Origin: Pontibacterium granulatum
Lineage (GTDB): Bacteria > Pseudomonadota > Gammaproteobacteria > Pseudomonadales > Balneatricaceae
Direction: 5' to 3'
DNA length: 64,000 nucleotides
Assembly: GCF_029961155.1 (NCBI RefSeq)
Contig: NZ_JASBRH010000013.1
Span: 1-64,000 of the forward strand
In this document: one piece after another, positions 1 to 8,760 of the stretch
Layout: each line of letters opens with the position of its first letter
Numbering within the stretch: position 1 is the first letter of the stretch
Notes under the pieces: generated by a model
Told to the model about the DNA's origin: nothing
Seen by the model: the letters and a program-made list of their open reading frames with translations, nothing else
Databases searched by the model: none
Position numbers and translations under genes: made by a program

Positions 1-50
1 AGCGGAATCATCTTGGTCTGGTTGTAATCGTAGTGTTTGTAGCGCGCCAT
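1..50 (-). CDS. IS1182-type transposase, N-terminal fragment (cut by window edge)
   Basis: The reverse complement opens with ATG at 50 and reads MARYKHYDYNQTKMIPL before running off the window. This resembles the N-terminus of IS1182-family DDE transposases, which typically start with a short basic and aromatic stretch of the form M-x-x-Y-x-x-Y-x-x-x-Q. Only 16 complete codons are visible, so neither the catalytic residues nor intactness can be judged. The 90 bp upstream (51-138) would be the leader and end of the element; its exact boundary is not determined. Confidence 0.55.
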   Translation of the reverse strand, partial: MARYKHYDYNQTKMIP

Positions 51-138
51 CCCTTGCACCATCAGCAGTAAAGTTCGTTGAATCGATTGTAGCGGAAGAA
101 AAGTCCGGCTGCCAAGGGCTGCGGGACTTATCCGACAG

Positions 139-193
139 CCTCAACGCCGCCAACACAGGCGAGCTTTAGCGAGTCCAGCACAACTTGTTGCGC
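139..193 (-). other. attC-like site (tentative)
   Basis: On the minus strand this stretch begins GCGCAAC and ends GTTGAGG, resembling the R'' and R' boxes of integron attC sites. Between them is a GGACTCGC...GCTCGCC core like that in many chromosomal-integron attC sites. It lies about 45 bp downstream of the stop codon of the minus-strand ORF at 237-581, which is where a cassette's attC would be. The boxes fit the GTTRRRY consensus imperfectly and no integrase gene is in view, so this is a suggestion only. Confidence 0.3.
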
Positions 194-236
194 GATTGTG
201 CTTGGCTTTGTTATTTATTTTTACCATTGCATTTAA

Positions 237-581
237 TTACTCATTCTTCAGGGACTGTACTACATATTTACCATATAACGCATTAAAACCTGTAAAGAAA
301 ATACATATCACCCATGCAATAAATAATGTTTTAAATTCTATTCCTACCAAACTCCATCCTGCAGCCGCATTCCCCTTAACGACAGGAATATCAAATAAAA
401 GCCAATACACTGAAGCAGCCAGAAAAAGCGAAGGGTATATCTGAGCATTATTCAAGATTCCGACTTTTACAGCCAGCACTCTCAGAATAAAATTGAAAAC
501 AGAATATAGTGACCATATAACAACAACAATTGAAAATATCATTGCAATATAAAGAGGTATTACTGAAATTAAATATATCAT
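237..581 (-). CDS. hypothetical small membrane protein
   Basis: This ORF encodes a 114-residue, strongly hydrophobic protein with three or four likely membrane segments (about residues 2-25, 48-65 and 80-105). I recognise no family. The region is clearly more AT-rich than the rest of the window, and it sits between an IS-like fragment, an attC-like stretch and short palindromic repeats, all of which point to acquired DNA. The overlapping plus-strand ORF at 196-444 has lower-quality sequence and is taken as a shadow. If the attC reading is right, this would be a gene cassette product. Confidence 0.5.
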   Translation of the reverse strand: MIYLISVIPLYIAMIFSIVVVIWSLYSVFNFILRVLAVKVGILNNAQIYPSLFLAASVYWLLFDIPVVKGNAAAGWSLVGIEFKTLFIAWVICIFFTGFNALYGKYVVQSLKNE

Positions 582-662
582 TCCTAAACCATCCGTGCGT
601 AGGCTTTATAAATTCCATATTCAAGTAGCGATGAATTTTATTGTGCGCCACATAACAGCTAA

Positions 663-818
663 ATAGACGTCATTATGACGTGTTTAATTGCGTCAGTTTG
701 ACGTCTATCCCCAGAGGGTGGGTCCGATGAGCGAAAGGTAGGTATCTGATACATATCGCGTTTTCCTTTACGCTTCTTGCTTCCCATCCGGGGAAATACG
801 TCATTGTGACGTCTATCC
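663..818. repeat. three copies of a GACGTC palindromic repeat
   Basis: Three copies of a short hairpin, ACGTCA-nnn-TGACGTCTATCC, lie at 663-681 (inverted orientation), 690-710 and 797-818. The stem is almost perfectly self-complementary and the CTATCC tail marks orientation. The arrangement resembles REP/BIME units mobilised by IS200-like Y1 (RAYT) transposases, but no such gene is in the window. The stretch 582-883 holds no convincing gene apart from these repeats. Confidence 0.6.
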
Positions 819-883
819 TTGCACACTCCCTATCTTGATGACAATAGGATAATTGCTAAGACTTGATGTGAGGTAAAGTAGCA

Positions 884-925
884 ATAAAAAACGCCGGTGA
901 GCGCTAACCCACCGGCGTTTTTTAT
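884..925. terminator. bidirectional intrinsic terminator downstream of glutaredoxin
   Basis: AAAAAACGCCGGTG, a short loop, CACCGGCG and TTTTTT form a strong GC-rich hairpin with A- and T-tracts on both sides. It lies just past the glutaredoxin stop codon and would end minus-strand transcription, and also any transcript arriving from the repeat region. Confidence 0.85.
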
Positions 926-945
926 TGATCAGACTGGATCTGAGA

Positions 946-1314
946 TCAGGCTGCTACCACCTCGTTTTCGAGGTAGGCGATAATCTCTTTGGATTCGTAC
1001 ATCCACTGCACAGAGCCGTCTTCTTTTTCGATACGCAGGCATGGCACTTTCACGCGGCCGCCTTCGTTCTGCAGTGCGGTGCGGTGGGTGTTATCGTTCT
1101 TGGCGTCACGCAGTTCGATGCTCAGAGCGTTGCGCTTCATGGCACGGCGAACCTTTACGCAAAACGGGCAGGCTTCAAACTGGTACAGGGACATGTTTTG
1201 GGTGCGCTGGTCGATCTTTGCCTGGGCATCAGCGGGGCGCTTTACACTGCGCGGGCTGAAGATAAAGTTCAGTAACAAAATGATACGACCCAGAAACCAA
1301 CGTACAAATGCCAT
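946..1314 (-). CDS. glutaredoxin-family protein with N-terminal membrane anchor
   Basis: This 122-residue protein has a thioredoxin/glutaredoxin fold domain from about residue 40, with the redox motif CPFC (in FEACPFCVKVRRAM) and the later VPCLRI cis-proline region. A hydrophobic N-terminal stretch (about residues 5-20) would tether it to the inner membrane, with the redox domain probably on the cytoplasmic side. Glutaredoxins reduce disulfides or handle Fe-S clusters at the expense of glutathione; the partner here is unknown. GGAGAG sits 5 bases before the ATG. It appears monocistronic, ending at a strong terminator. Confidence 0.85.
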   Translation of the reverse strand: MAFVRWFLGRIILLLNFIFSPRSVKRPADAQAKIDQRTQNMSLYQFEACPFCVKVRRAMKRNALSIELRDAKNDNTHRTALQNEGGRVKVPCLRIEKEDGSVQWMYESKEIIAYLENEVVAA

Positions 1315-1440
1315 AAGGCTCTCTCCACTTTCAAATCTTAACGCAAGGTGGGTAGCGGTCAGGTTGGCTACCCATCGATGTTAGCGAGCGCGAATTCTAT
1401 CAGGTTGATCAGATTCTAAACACTGGCTTTTTGTAATGCT

Positions 1441-3771
1441 TTAGCCACGTTTGACACTGCGCTGCTGCTTTTTCTTGCCCGGCTTGCCCTTTCGGGCGGC
1501 AGGTGCACTGCCGGAACCTGCTGCACGCTTGGTGGAGGTGCCGCTGTTCTTAAACGAACCGCCTTTACCCGATGCCGGACGTTTGCCGTTACCGCGCTTG
1601 CTCGGTGAATCATCCACCCGCGCTTTTGGCGTAGAACCAGACCACTGGCCACCACGGGCAGTTTGGCCCGGCTTGGCCGGACGGTTGGAGTGTCGCTTGG
1701 CGGTCTGCTCTTTCTCTTCCGCCGGTACCAGTTGGTTTGGACCGTCACCGATCAGATCGGCACGGCCCATATCTTTCAGCGCACCACGCAACATGCTCCA
1801 GTTTTCCGGATCGTGGTAACGCATCAGTGCCTTGTGCAGCTTACGCTGCTCGTCGTTCTTCGGCGTGTACAGCTTCTCGGACTTGTAGGTCACCTTCTTC
1901 AACGGGTTACGGTCCGAGTGGTACATCGCCGTTGCCAGCGACATCGGCGACGGGTAGAAGGTCTGCACCTGGTCTACCTTGAATTCGTTCTTCTTCAGCC
2001 ACTGGGCCAGGCTGACCATATCGCTGTCTTCACAGCCCGGATGCGCACCAATGAAATACGGGATCAGGTACTGTTTCTTGCCCGCTTCCTTGGAGAACTT
2101 ATCGAACATCTTCTTGAACGCATCGTAGGTGCCCATGCCCGGTTTCATCATCTTGGAGAGCGTCCCCTCCTCGCTGTGCTCCGGTGCGATCTTGAGCAAA
2201 CCACCCACGTGGTAGGTCACCAACTCGCGTACATATTCGGGATCTTCCACCGCCAGGTCATAACGTAGACCGGAGGAGATGGAGATGGTGTGTACGCCGT
2301 CCAGCTTACGCGCTTTACGGTACAGCTGGGTGGTTGGACTGTGATCGGTGTTCAGGTTCTGACAGATGGTCGGATACACGCACGACAACTTACGGCACGA
2401 CGCCTGGATCTCAGGGTCGTTACAGTTCAGCTTGTACATGTTGGAGGTCGGACCACCCAAATCGGAGATCGCACCGGTAAAACCCGGCACCTTGTCGCGA
2501 ATCTCTTCGATCTCGTTGAGGATCGACTCGTGGGAGCGGCTCTGGATAATACGACCTTCGTGCTCGGTGATGGAACAGAAGGTACAACCACCAAAACAAC
2601 CACGCATGATATTGACCGAGAAGCGGATCATGTCGTACGCCGGAATACGCTGCTTACCGTATTTCGGGTGTGGCACACGCTGGTACGGCAGACCAAATAC
2701 GCCGTCCATTTCCGGTGTTTCCAGCGGGATCGGCGCCGGATTCACCCAGATCTCACGTTTGCCGTGTTTCTGGATCAACGCACGGGCGTTGTGCGGGTTA
2801 GACTCCAGGTGCAATACGCGGGAGGCATGGGCGTAGAGGACCGGGTCTTTCTCCACCTTCTCGAAGGACGGCAGACGGATATAGGTTTTCTCAGGCAGGC
2901 GCTGCTTGCCTTTCAGCGGCTCAGGAATGATACGTAGCGGCTGCACGTCATCGGCGGCGTTCTTGGCTTTATCATCTCCATCACCCTCGCCCTTACCATC
3001 CCCTTTCTCAGGCAGGTATTCATACGGGTTAGGAATCTTGTCGATATGCCCCGGCCAGTCGACACGGGTGGAGTCGACTTCCACATAACCTTCCGGCGGT
3101 GCATTACGGATTACCACGGTGCCACGAATGTCGGTCAGCTCTTCCAGCGGAGTGCCGTCGGCCAGTTTGCGGGTTAGATCCACAATGGCACGCTCGGCGT
3201 TACCGTACAGCAGGATATCAGCGGTAGAGTCGATCAGGACGGAACGGCGTACCTTGTCGCTCCAGTAATCGTACTGGGCGATTCGGCGCAGACTGGCTTC
3301 AATACCGCCAATCACCACCGGCACATCGTTGTACGCTTCCTTACAGCGCTGGCTGTAGACGATTACGGCACGGTTAGGACGTTTACCGCCCTCACCGCCC
3401 GCCGTGTAGGCGTCATCATGACGAATGCGCAGATCGGCAGTGTAGCGGTTGATCATGGAATCCATGTTGCCCGCAGTCACTCCAAAATAGAGGTTTGGCT
3501 TGCCCAGCTCTTTAAACGCCTCTGCGCTACGCCAGTCGGGCTGGTCGATAATACCCACCCGGTAGCCCTGCGCTTCCAGCAGACGCCCCATCACCGCCAT
3601 ACCAAAACTTGGGTGGTCGACGTAGGCATCACCGGTGACCAAGATGATGTCACAGCTGTCCCATCCCAACGCATCCATCTCTTTGCGGGTGGTCGGTAGG
3701 AATTTCGCCGTACCGTAGCATTCAGCCCAGTAACGCGGATAGGAAAAGAGATCGGGAGCAGTTCTGATCAT
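1441..3771 (-). CDS. ygiQ: YgiQ family radical SAM protein
   Basis: This 776-residue protein matches the YgiQ/UPF0313 family in length and in its opening ([21 protein letters not shown]). The N-terminal part has a cobalamin-binding-like region ([16 protein letters not shown]), although the family is not proven to use B12. The radical-SAM cluster motif is in [17 protein letters not shown] (C-x3-C-x2-C), which binds the 4Fe-4S cluster that cleaves SAM. The C-terminal 100 residues are low-complexity and rich in Lys, Arg, Gly and Ser, as in other family members. The substrate is unknown. No partner gene is adjacent. Confidence 0.92.
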   Translation of the reverse strand: MIRTAPDLFSYPRYWAECYGTAKFLPTTRKEMDALGWDSCDIILVTGDAYVDHPSFGMAVMGRLLEAQGYRVGIIDQPDWRSAEAFKELGKPNLYFGVTAGNMDSMINRYTADLRIRHDDAYTAGGEGGKRPNRAVIVYSQRCKEAYNDVPVVIGGIEASLRRIAQYDYWSDKVRRSVLIDSTADILLYGNAERAIVDLTRKLADGTPLEELTDIRGTVVIRNAPPEGYVEVDSTRVDWPGHIDKIPNPYEYLPEKGDGKGEGDGDDKAKNAADDVQPLRIIPEPLKGKQRLPEKTYIRLPSFEKVEKDPVLYAHASRVLHLESNPHNARALIQKHGKREIWVNPAPIPLETPEMDGVFGLPYQRVPHPKYGKQRIPAYDMIRFSVNIMRGCFGGCTFCSITEHEGRIIQSRSHESILNEIEEIRDKVPGFTGAISDLGGPTSNMYKLNCNDPEIQASCRKLSCVYPTICQNLNTDHSPTTQLYRKARKLDGVHTISISSGLRYDLAVEDPEYVRELVTYHVGGLLKIAPEHSEEGTLSKMMKPGMGTYDAFKKMFDKFSKEAGKKQYLIPYFIGAHPGCEDSDMVSLAQWLKKNEFKVDQVQTFYPSPMSLATAMYHSDRNPLKKVTYKSEKLYTPKNDEQRKLHKALMRYHDPENWSMLRGALKDMGRADLIGDGPNQLVPAEEKEQTAKRHSNRPAKPGQTARGGQWSGSTPKARVDDSPSKRGNGKRPASGKGGSFKNSGTSTKRAAGSGSAPAARKGKPGKKKQQRSVKRG

Positions 3772-3931
3772 GTGGCCTGTTCAATATGATTCGTGAGGAA
3801 GCGATTACCGCAGATGCAGCGGGATAATACCCGACTGTTTTACACAGTAATTCAAGGCAGCCATTTTCCCAGAAAATTACTCAGGTTTCGAATGATTCTT
3901 TTTTGGGGCGGCAGGAGATATTTAATGAATT

Positions 3932-3983
3932 CTGTAGGGCAGTCTTTCAGACTGCCGGCAACCTAAAGGTTGCCCTACAAATC
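3932..3983. repeat. palindromic repeat, TGTAGGGCA family (family R2)
   Basis: TGTAGGGCAG...CTGCCGGCA...TTGCCCTACAAAT forms an imperfect palindrome of about 50 bp. A related copy lies at 53772-53821. It is in the 333-bp space between ygiQ and the lipoprotein gene, which otherwise holds only the terminator at 4041-4066. Confidence 0.6.
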
Positions 3984-4040
3984 AGGTATCAAGAGCATTG
4001 GAACCAGAAACAGTAGCGTGTACCAATGGCAGCCGAATTC

Positions 4041-4066
4041 AAAAAAAAACCGGCGCAAGGCCGGCA
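4041..4066 (-). terminator. intrinsic terminator of the META-domain lipoprotein gene
   Basis: Read on the minus strand, GCCGGCCTTGCGCCGG is followed by nine T residues. It lies 40 bp past the stop codon of the lipoprotein gene. Confidence 0.85.
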
Positions 4067-4104
4067 AATCACTGGATGGAAATATTGAAATCGATCGCTG
4101 TGGC

Positions 4105-4596
4105 TTACCTCACCGCCAGCACAGGCATCTCGGTGCGTGGGATCGGTCGGAATACCACTGGTACGTCAGAGCGGCTGGAATAGATGATTAGATTGCCGTC
4201 TTCATCCTTTTCGAAACGGTCAGCAGAGGCCAGGGTTCGCAGCAGCAGTTTCTCCTGCTGCATCACCGCGGCAAAACAGATCTTCTTAGAGGTGGTGATC
4301 CCTGCGACGTGCAGCTGGTTTTCCTCTTCGGAATACTCGGCAAAGAAGAAGTTGCATCCAGCACGGCCACTCAGGCGGTTGTTACGGAACGCAACCGAGG
4401 CGTTCAACTCACCGGATACATCACGACCAACAAGGGTTTTAACGCGCCAATAGGTACGATCAAGCGTGGCCGATGCCTGCGCGTTGTCAGACGTGTGATT
4501 TACAGGGGAGTTTTCTTGCGGTGCCATCGACTGACAGCCCGCTAATGCGAGAAAGAGAACGGGCGCAAAACGCCGGAGAAAATCCGTCTGAAACAT
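4105..4596 (-). CDS. META domain-containing lipoprotein (HslJ-like)
   Basis: The 163-residue product begins with a signal peptide ending in a lipobox (FLALAGCQS), so it should be lipidated on that Cys. The remainder from about residue 45 is a META/HslJ domain: YWRVKTLVG at the start, GRAGCNFFFAEY in the middle, and TSKKICF with MQQEKLLLRTL further on. META proteins are secreted or envelope proteins linked to heat-shock and antibiotic tolerance in some bacteria; the molecular role is unclear. It is a single gene with its own terminator. Confidence 0.82.
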   Translation of the reverse strand: MFQTDFLRRFAPVLFLALAGCQSMAPQENSPVNHTSDNAQASATLDRTYWRVKTLVGRDVSGELNASVAFRNNRLSGRAGCNFFFAEYSEEENQLHVAGITTSKKICFAAVMQQEKLLLRTLASADRFEKDEDGNLIIYSSRSDVPVVFRPIPRTEMPVLAVR

Positions 4597-4677
4597 GCCT
4601 TCAAAATCCTTATGAAGTGTTTATTACAGGCAAGCATAGTCCCATTTATTCCAAAAAAAAAGGACTATATTGCTCAC

Positions 4678-4728
4678 AAAAAAGCCCAAGGTTGACGTTT
4701 CAAGTAAACATCAAGCCTCGGGCTTTTG
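4678..4728 (-). terminator. intrinsic terminator of fabV
   Basis: On the minus strand AAAAGCCCGAGGCTTGATG and CGTCAACCTTGGGC form a long, slightly imperfect stem ending in TTTTTT, 25 bp after the fabV stop. The A-tract on the other side could make it work in both directions. Confidence 0.75.
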
Positions 4729-4752
4729 TTGTCTGATCGCGTTAAACGGCGA

Positions 4753-5943
4753 TTAGATGTCGATTACGTCGAACTCTACCAGCGGGCTTACGTCCGCTTC
4801 GTAGTCAACAGACTCGATACCGAAACCAAACAGTTTCAGGAACTCGTCCTTGTAGTACTGGTAGTCGGTTTTTTCGAACAGGTTCTCAGAGGTGATCTGA
4901 GGCCACATCTCGCGGCAAGCCTGCTGAACGTCTTCACGCAGTTCCCAGTCGTCGATACGGAAACGGTTACCGTCGTCCATCTCTGCAGTGTCACCGTACA
5001 GGCCGGTCGCGAACAGACGCTGAACCTGTTCCATACAACCTTCGTGCAGGCCCTTCTCTTTCATGACCTTGAAGACCATGGACAGGTACAGAGGCATTAC
5101 AGGGATTGCGGAGCTCGCCTGAGTCACAACGGACTTCAGTACTGCAACGTTACCCTGGCCACCTTTAGCCTGCAGCATGCTGTTGATTTCGCCAGCTGCA
5201 CGGTCCAGATCCTGTTTTGCTTTACCCAGCGCACCGTCCCAGTAGATCGGCCAGGTGATGTCGGAACCGATGTAGGAGTACGCAACAGATTTGGCACCGT
5301 CAGCCAGAACACCCGCGTCATTCAGCGCGTTCATCCACAGTTCCCAGTCTTCACCGCCCATGACGGTTACGGTCGCGTCGATCTCTTCCTGGGTCGCCGG
5401 CTCGATCTCTGCATCGATGATCACGTCTTTGTTGGTGTCGATTGCAGTGGAGCGGTATGGCTCGCCGATTGGCTTCAGTGTAGAACGGATAACTTCGCCA
5501 GTGTCCGGCATTTTGCGGACAGGAGACGCCAGGGAGTAAACCACCAGATCGATCTGACCCAGATCTTCTTTGATCAGCTCAATGGTTTTCGCTTTGGCTT
5601 CGTGGGAGAACGCGTCGCCGTTCAGGCTTTTCGCGTACAGGCCCGCTTCGTGCGCAGCCTTGTCGAATTCAGCGGCGTTGTACCAGCCCGCAGTACCGGT
5701 TTTACGCTCGGTACCCGGCTTTTCGAAGAACACGCCGATGGTTGCTGCACCACAGCCAAACGCGGCTGCGATACGGGAAGAGAGACCGTAACCACTGGAA
5801 GAACCAATTACCAGCACGCGTTTAGCACCAGCGATCTCGCCTTTCTCTTTAGTGTAAGCAATCTGCTCGCGCACATTTGCCGCACAACCTGTTGGATGGG
5901 TAGTGGTACAGATGAAGCCACGAATTTTTGGTTTGATGATCAT
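4753..5943 (-). CDS. fabV: trans-2-enoyl-ACP/CoA reductase (NADH), FabV
   Basis: This 396-residue protein matches FabV throughout. It opens [20 protein letters not shown], has a Rossmann glycine-rich [15 protein letters not shown] near residue 45, and carries the extended Y-x8-K active-site pair (Y in [12 protein letters not shown]). FabV performs the last step of each fatty-acid elongation cycle and is naturally resistant to triclosan. The gene has a weak Shine-Dalgarno and sits only 27 bp from the terminator of the upstream acyl-CoA dehydrogenase gene, so its promoter must be very short or overlap that hairpin. Confidence 0.95.
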   Translation of the reverse strand: MIIKPKIRGFICTTTHPTGCAANVREQIAYTKEKGEIAGAKRVLVIGSSSGYGLSSRIAAAFGCGAATIGVFFEKPGTERKTGTAGWYNAAEFDKAAHEAGLYAKSLNGDAFSHEAKAKTIELIKEDLGQIDLVVYSLASPVRKMPDTGEVIRSTLKPIGEPYRSTAIDTNKDVIIDAEIEPATQEEIDATVTVMGGEDWELWMNALNDAGVLADGAKSVAYSYIGSDITWPIYWDGALGKAKQDLDRAAGEINSMLQAKGGQGNVAVLKSVVTQASSAIPVMPLYLSMVFKVMKEKGLHEGCMEQVQRLFATGLYGDTAEMDDGNRFRIDDWELREDVQQACREMWPQITSENLFEKTDYQYYKDEFLKLFGFGIESVDYEADVSPLVEFDVIDI

Positions 5944-5970
5944 GGTTAACTAGAGTCTCAATCCGTTACA

Positions 5971-6011
5971 TAAAAAATCAGCCCGTAACCTTAACCGATT
6001 TCGGGCTGATA
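5971..6011 (-). terminator. intrinsic terminator of the acyl-CoA dehydrogenase gene, next to the fabV start
   Basis: Minus-strand ATCAGCCCG, a 19-base loop and CGGGCTGAT followed by TTTTTTA. It ends 27 bp before the fabV ATG, leaving little room for a separate fabV promoter. Confidence 0.75.
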
Positions 6012-6049
6012 TTATAGATGTAAGACGGCTCACGCCGCCTGTAAATCGA

Positions 6050-6183
6050 AGTGGGCAGACTGTTCAAAAACGTTTTCGAGGCCATTATCACAAGGCAAAC
6101 ATCGACGAAAAAGCAGAGTTTATACGTAATAAATGAGCATTTTGAGTCGATGTTTAACGCCGTGATAACAACGCAGATAGTTT
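6050..6183 (-). repeat. dispersed palindromic repeat family R1, copy 1
   Basis: Contains AATGAGCATTTTGAGTCG as its core, with AACGTTTTCGAGG at one end and GATAGTTTTTGTTAAG at the other; the flanks are partly complementary. Read on the minus strand it aligns with the copies at 8018-8152 and 53688-53922. It fills the gap between the terminator at 5971 and the acyl-CoA dehydrogenase stop. Confidence 0.65.
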
Positions 6184-6186
6184 TTG

Positions 6187-7983
6187 TTAAGAGAACCAGG
6201 CTGAGGCCAGCTGCTCATCGCTCATCGCCATCACGCTTTCGCTGCCTGCTGCAACTATCTGCGCAAACGATGCAGTACGTGGCAAAACCTGAGCGGCATA
6301 GAAACGAGCACTCAGAATCTTGGCACTGAGGAAGGTCTCATCGCCGCCGTTACCCAGCTCCTGCTGTGCCGCCAGAGCACCACGCAGAATCTGCCAGCCG
6401 CCACACAGGGTGCCCATCAGCATCAGGTAGTTGTAAGCGACAGAGCCCGGCATCAGTGCGTCATCCGCCGCACCGTTCAGCAACAGCGCCTGCGCATTCT
6501 GAGCCTGCTCCAACGATGATTTCAGTGCGGCTGCTTCTGCTGCAAAACCGCCCTGTGCTTCCAGTGCAGATACCAGCTCGGCAATCTCTGCCTGAACCGC
6601 TGCTCCCGCTTCACCTTTATCAAACAGGGTCTTACGACCCACCAGGTCCAGCGCCTGAATCGCGTTGGTACCTTCGTAGATCGGCAGGATACGTGCATCG
6701 CGGTAGTGCTGAGCAGCACCGGTTTCTTCAATGAAGCCCATACCACCGTGGACCTGCACACCCAGGGAGGTTACTTCCTGCGCTACTTCTGTACACCAGC
6801 CTTTTACGATGGGTGTCAGGTAAGCAGCACGCGCCGCTTCTTTCGCTTTGGTGTCTGCATCGGTCGCGTTGTGGGCAAAGTCGAGGCTCGCACACGCATC
6901 GTACGCCAGTGCACGACCCGCTTCGGTGATCGATTTCATGGTCAGCAGCATACGGCGTACATCCGCGTGACGGATGATCGGACCGGCTTCTCGGCTACCC
7001 ACTGGCGGGCTCTGCACACGGTCATGGGCGTATTCCAGTGCATGCTGATATGCACGCTCGGATATCGCCACACCCTGCAGACCAACCGCCAGACGCGCGT
7101 TATTCATCATGGTGAACATGCACGCCAGACCTTTGTTCTCTTCACCCACCAGGTAACCGATCGCACCCTCGTCATCACCAAACGCCATCACGCAGGTCGG
7201 ACTCGCGTGGATACCCAGCTTGTGCTCTAGGGAGACACATTTCGCGTCGTTACGCTCACCCAGAGAACCGTCTTCGTTTACCAGGAACTTAGGCACAACA
7301 AACAGACTGATCCCTTTTACGCCCGGAGGAGCATCCGGCAGACGCGCCAGCACCAGGTGCACGATGTTGTCAGCCATATCGTGCTCACCCCAGGTAATAA
7401 AGATCTTCTGCCCTTTGATGCGGTAGTGGTCGCCTTCAGGCTCCGCCTTGGCGCGGATCGCCGCCAGATCAGAACCGGCCTGCGGCTCGGTCAGGTTCAT
7501 GGTGCCGGTCCACTCACCGCTGATCAGCTGCGGCAGGTACTTGGCTTTCAGCTCATCGCTGGCGTTGTGGTAGATCGCTTCAACCGCGCCCTGGCTCAAC
7601 AGCGGACAGAGGCCCCACGCCATGTTGGCAGACTGCCACATCTCCATCACCGGAATAGACAGCGCATACGGCAACCCCTGACCACCAAACTCAGGGTCAA
7701 ACTGCAGGGAACCCCAGCCACCTTCGGCAAACTGCTGGTACGCCTCTTTAAAACCTTCCGGCGTTGGCACATCCAGATCCACCAGCTTCACGCCGGTGTT
7801 ATCACCCACTTCGTTCAGCGGAGAGAGGATTTCGTTCGCAACTTTACCGGCCTCTTCCAGAATCGCCGTCACCATATCGTCGGACGCTTCTTCGAAACCC
7901 GGAAGCTGGGCCAGCTGTTCCATACGCGCGTTGTGGCGCAGGGAGAAATGCATATCTTTCAGGGGAGCTTTGTAGTCAGCCAT
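6187..7983 (-). CDS. acyl-CoA dehydrogenase, DmdC/FadE-like (about 600 residues)
   Basis: This FAD enzyme introduces the alpha-beta double bond in acyl-CoA. The approximately 600-residue length and opening (YKAPLKDMHFSLRHNA) match the subfamily containing DmdC (3-methylmercaptopropionyl-CoA dehydrogenase) and Pseudomonas FadE1/FadE2-type enzymes. MNLTEPQAGSDLAAIRAKA is the FAD/substrate region and IYEGTNAIQ supplies the catalytic Glu. A C-terminal extension follows from about residue 470. I start it at ATG 7983 (AGGCAGG upstream) rather than the GTG at 7986. Nearby PhaJ-like and ligase genes suggest a shared catabolic role. DmdC versus long-chain FadE cannot be settled from sequence alone. 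Confidence 0.85.
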   Translation of the reverse strand: MADYKAPLKDMHFSLRHNARMEQLAQLPGFEEASDDMVTAILEEAGKVANEILSPLNEVGDNTGVKLVDLDVPTPEGFKEAYQQFAEGGWGSLQFDPEFGGQGLPYALSIPVMEMWQSANMAWGLCPLLSQGAVEAIYHNASDELKAKYLPQLISGEWTGTMNLTEPQAGSDLAAIRAKAEPEGDHYRIKGQKIFITWGEHDMADNIVHLVLARLPDAPPGVKGISLFVVPKFLVNEDGSLGERNDAKCVSLEHKLGIHASPTCVMAFGDDEGAIGYLVGEENKGLACMFTMMNNARLAVGLQGVAISERAYQHALEYAHDRVQSPPVGSREAGPIIRHADVRRMLLTMKSITEAGRALAYDACASLDFAHNATDADTKAKEAARAAYLTPIVKGWCTEVAQEVTSLGVQVHGGMGFIEETGAAQHYRDARILPIYEGTNAIQALDLVGRKTLFDKGEAGAAVQAEIAELVSALEAQGGFAAEAAALKSSLEQAQNAQALLLNGAADDALMPGSVAYNYLMLMGTLCGGWQILRGALAAQQELGNGGDETFLSAKILSARFYAAQVLPRTASFAQIVAAGSESVMAMSDEQLASAWFS

Positions 7984-8017
7984 CACGTACCTGCCTTGTA
8001 AAGTGATCTCTACGAGG

Positions 8018-8152
8018 CCGTGTAAAAACTATTGCGACTTGCCTATAGGGCGCTAAAAAACCACTCAAAATGCTCATTTACTTCAGTAAATTCCGCTTAT
8101 TCGTGTCTTTTTGCCTTCTCTAGTCTGCGCTCATTACGTTTTTACAAGCCCT
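8018..8152 (+). repeat. dispersed palindromic repeat family R1, copy 2
   Basis: Starts GTGTAAAAACTATTGCG, contains ACTCAAAATGCTCATTTAC, and ends ACGTTTTTACAAGCCC; the two ends are complementary. It lies between the divergent acyl-CoA dehydrogenase and PhaJ-like genes, so their promoters must lie within it or in the 130 bp between it and 8281. Confidence 0.7.
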
Positions 8153-8280
8153 CTGTACCCACCCTTAAATTTTGCGCAAACTCACAAATAAGGGTTTTCA
8201 CTTATTATACTCGTTATTTGGATTCCGATAAGATACCGAAACATTTTTTTGCGACGCAGCAACCATTGAGGACGTCACCC

Positions 8281-8712
8281 ATGCAAGAGCTACACGGCTA
8301 CTATCTGGAAGATCTTGAAGTCGGCATGAGCGCGAGCTACGCCAAAACCATCTCCGAAAGCGACGTTTACACGTTCGCTGGCGTATCCGGGGACAACAAC
8401 CCTATTCACATCAACGAGGAATACGCACAGACCACACCGTTTAAGAAACGTATCGTGCACGGTATGTTCAGTGCTGCACTGATCTCCACCGTGGCAGGCA
8501 CCCGCCTACCGGGACCTGGTGCTATCTATGTGGATCAGCAGATCAAATTCCGTCGTCCGATTTACATCGGTGATACCGCTACCGCAACCGTGACCATCTC
8601 CGAGATTGATCAGCGCCGTGGTCGTGTAAAAGCGACAACCGACGTACACGTGGGTGAAACGCTGGTAGCCTCCGGTTCTGCAACCTTCATGGTTGACAAG
8701 CGCGACGCTTAA
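8281..8712 (+). CDS. MaoC-family (R)-specific enoyl-CoA hydratase, PhaJ-like
   Basis: This 143-residue hot-dog-fold protein carries the hydratase-2 motif with catalytic Asp and His (SGDNNPIHINEEYA) followed by VHGMFSAALIS. Such enzymes hydrate trans-2-enoyl-CoA to (R)-3-hydroxyacyl-CoA, linking beta-oxidation to polyhydroxyalkanoate precursors or acting as auxiliary hydratases. The start is placed at ATG 8281 with GAGG upstream; the longer in-frame ORF back to 8032 runs through the R1 repeat and is not credible. It is flanked by acyl-CoA dehydrogenase and ligase genes on the other strand. Confidence 0.85.
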   Translation: MQELHGYYLEDLEVGMSASYAKTISESDVYTFAGVSGDNNPIHINEEYAQTTPFKKRIVHGMFSAALISTVAGTRLPGPGAIYVDQQIKFRRPIYIGDTATATVTISEIDQRRGRVKATTDVHVGETLVASGSATFMVDKRDA

Positions 8713-8716
8713 TCGC

Positions 8717-8752
8717 AAAACGCCACTCTGCTTTCACAGAGTGGCGCTCTTG
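8717..8752. terminator. hairpin between convergent PhaJ-like and ligase genes
   Basis: GCCACTCTG, a short loop and CAGAGTGGC form a perfect 9-bp stem located exactly between two convergent stop codons. The AAAACG side gives a short T-tract for the minus-strand ligase transcript; the plus-strand side is only weakly T-rich. Confidence 0.65.
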
Positions 8753-8760
8753 ACTACCTG

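Noticed and set aside
4726-5949. Long plus-strand ORF opposite fabV
   Set aside because: Shadow of the well-supported fabV gene; no protein-like features.
8032-8280. N-terminal extension of the PhaJ-like ORF
   Set aside because: It is in frame but runs through repeat R1; the ATG at 8281 has a ribosome-binding site and matches the family's usual start.
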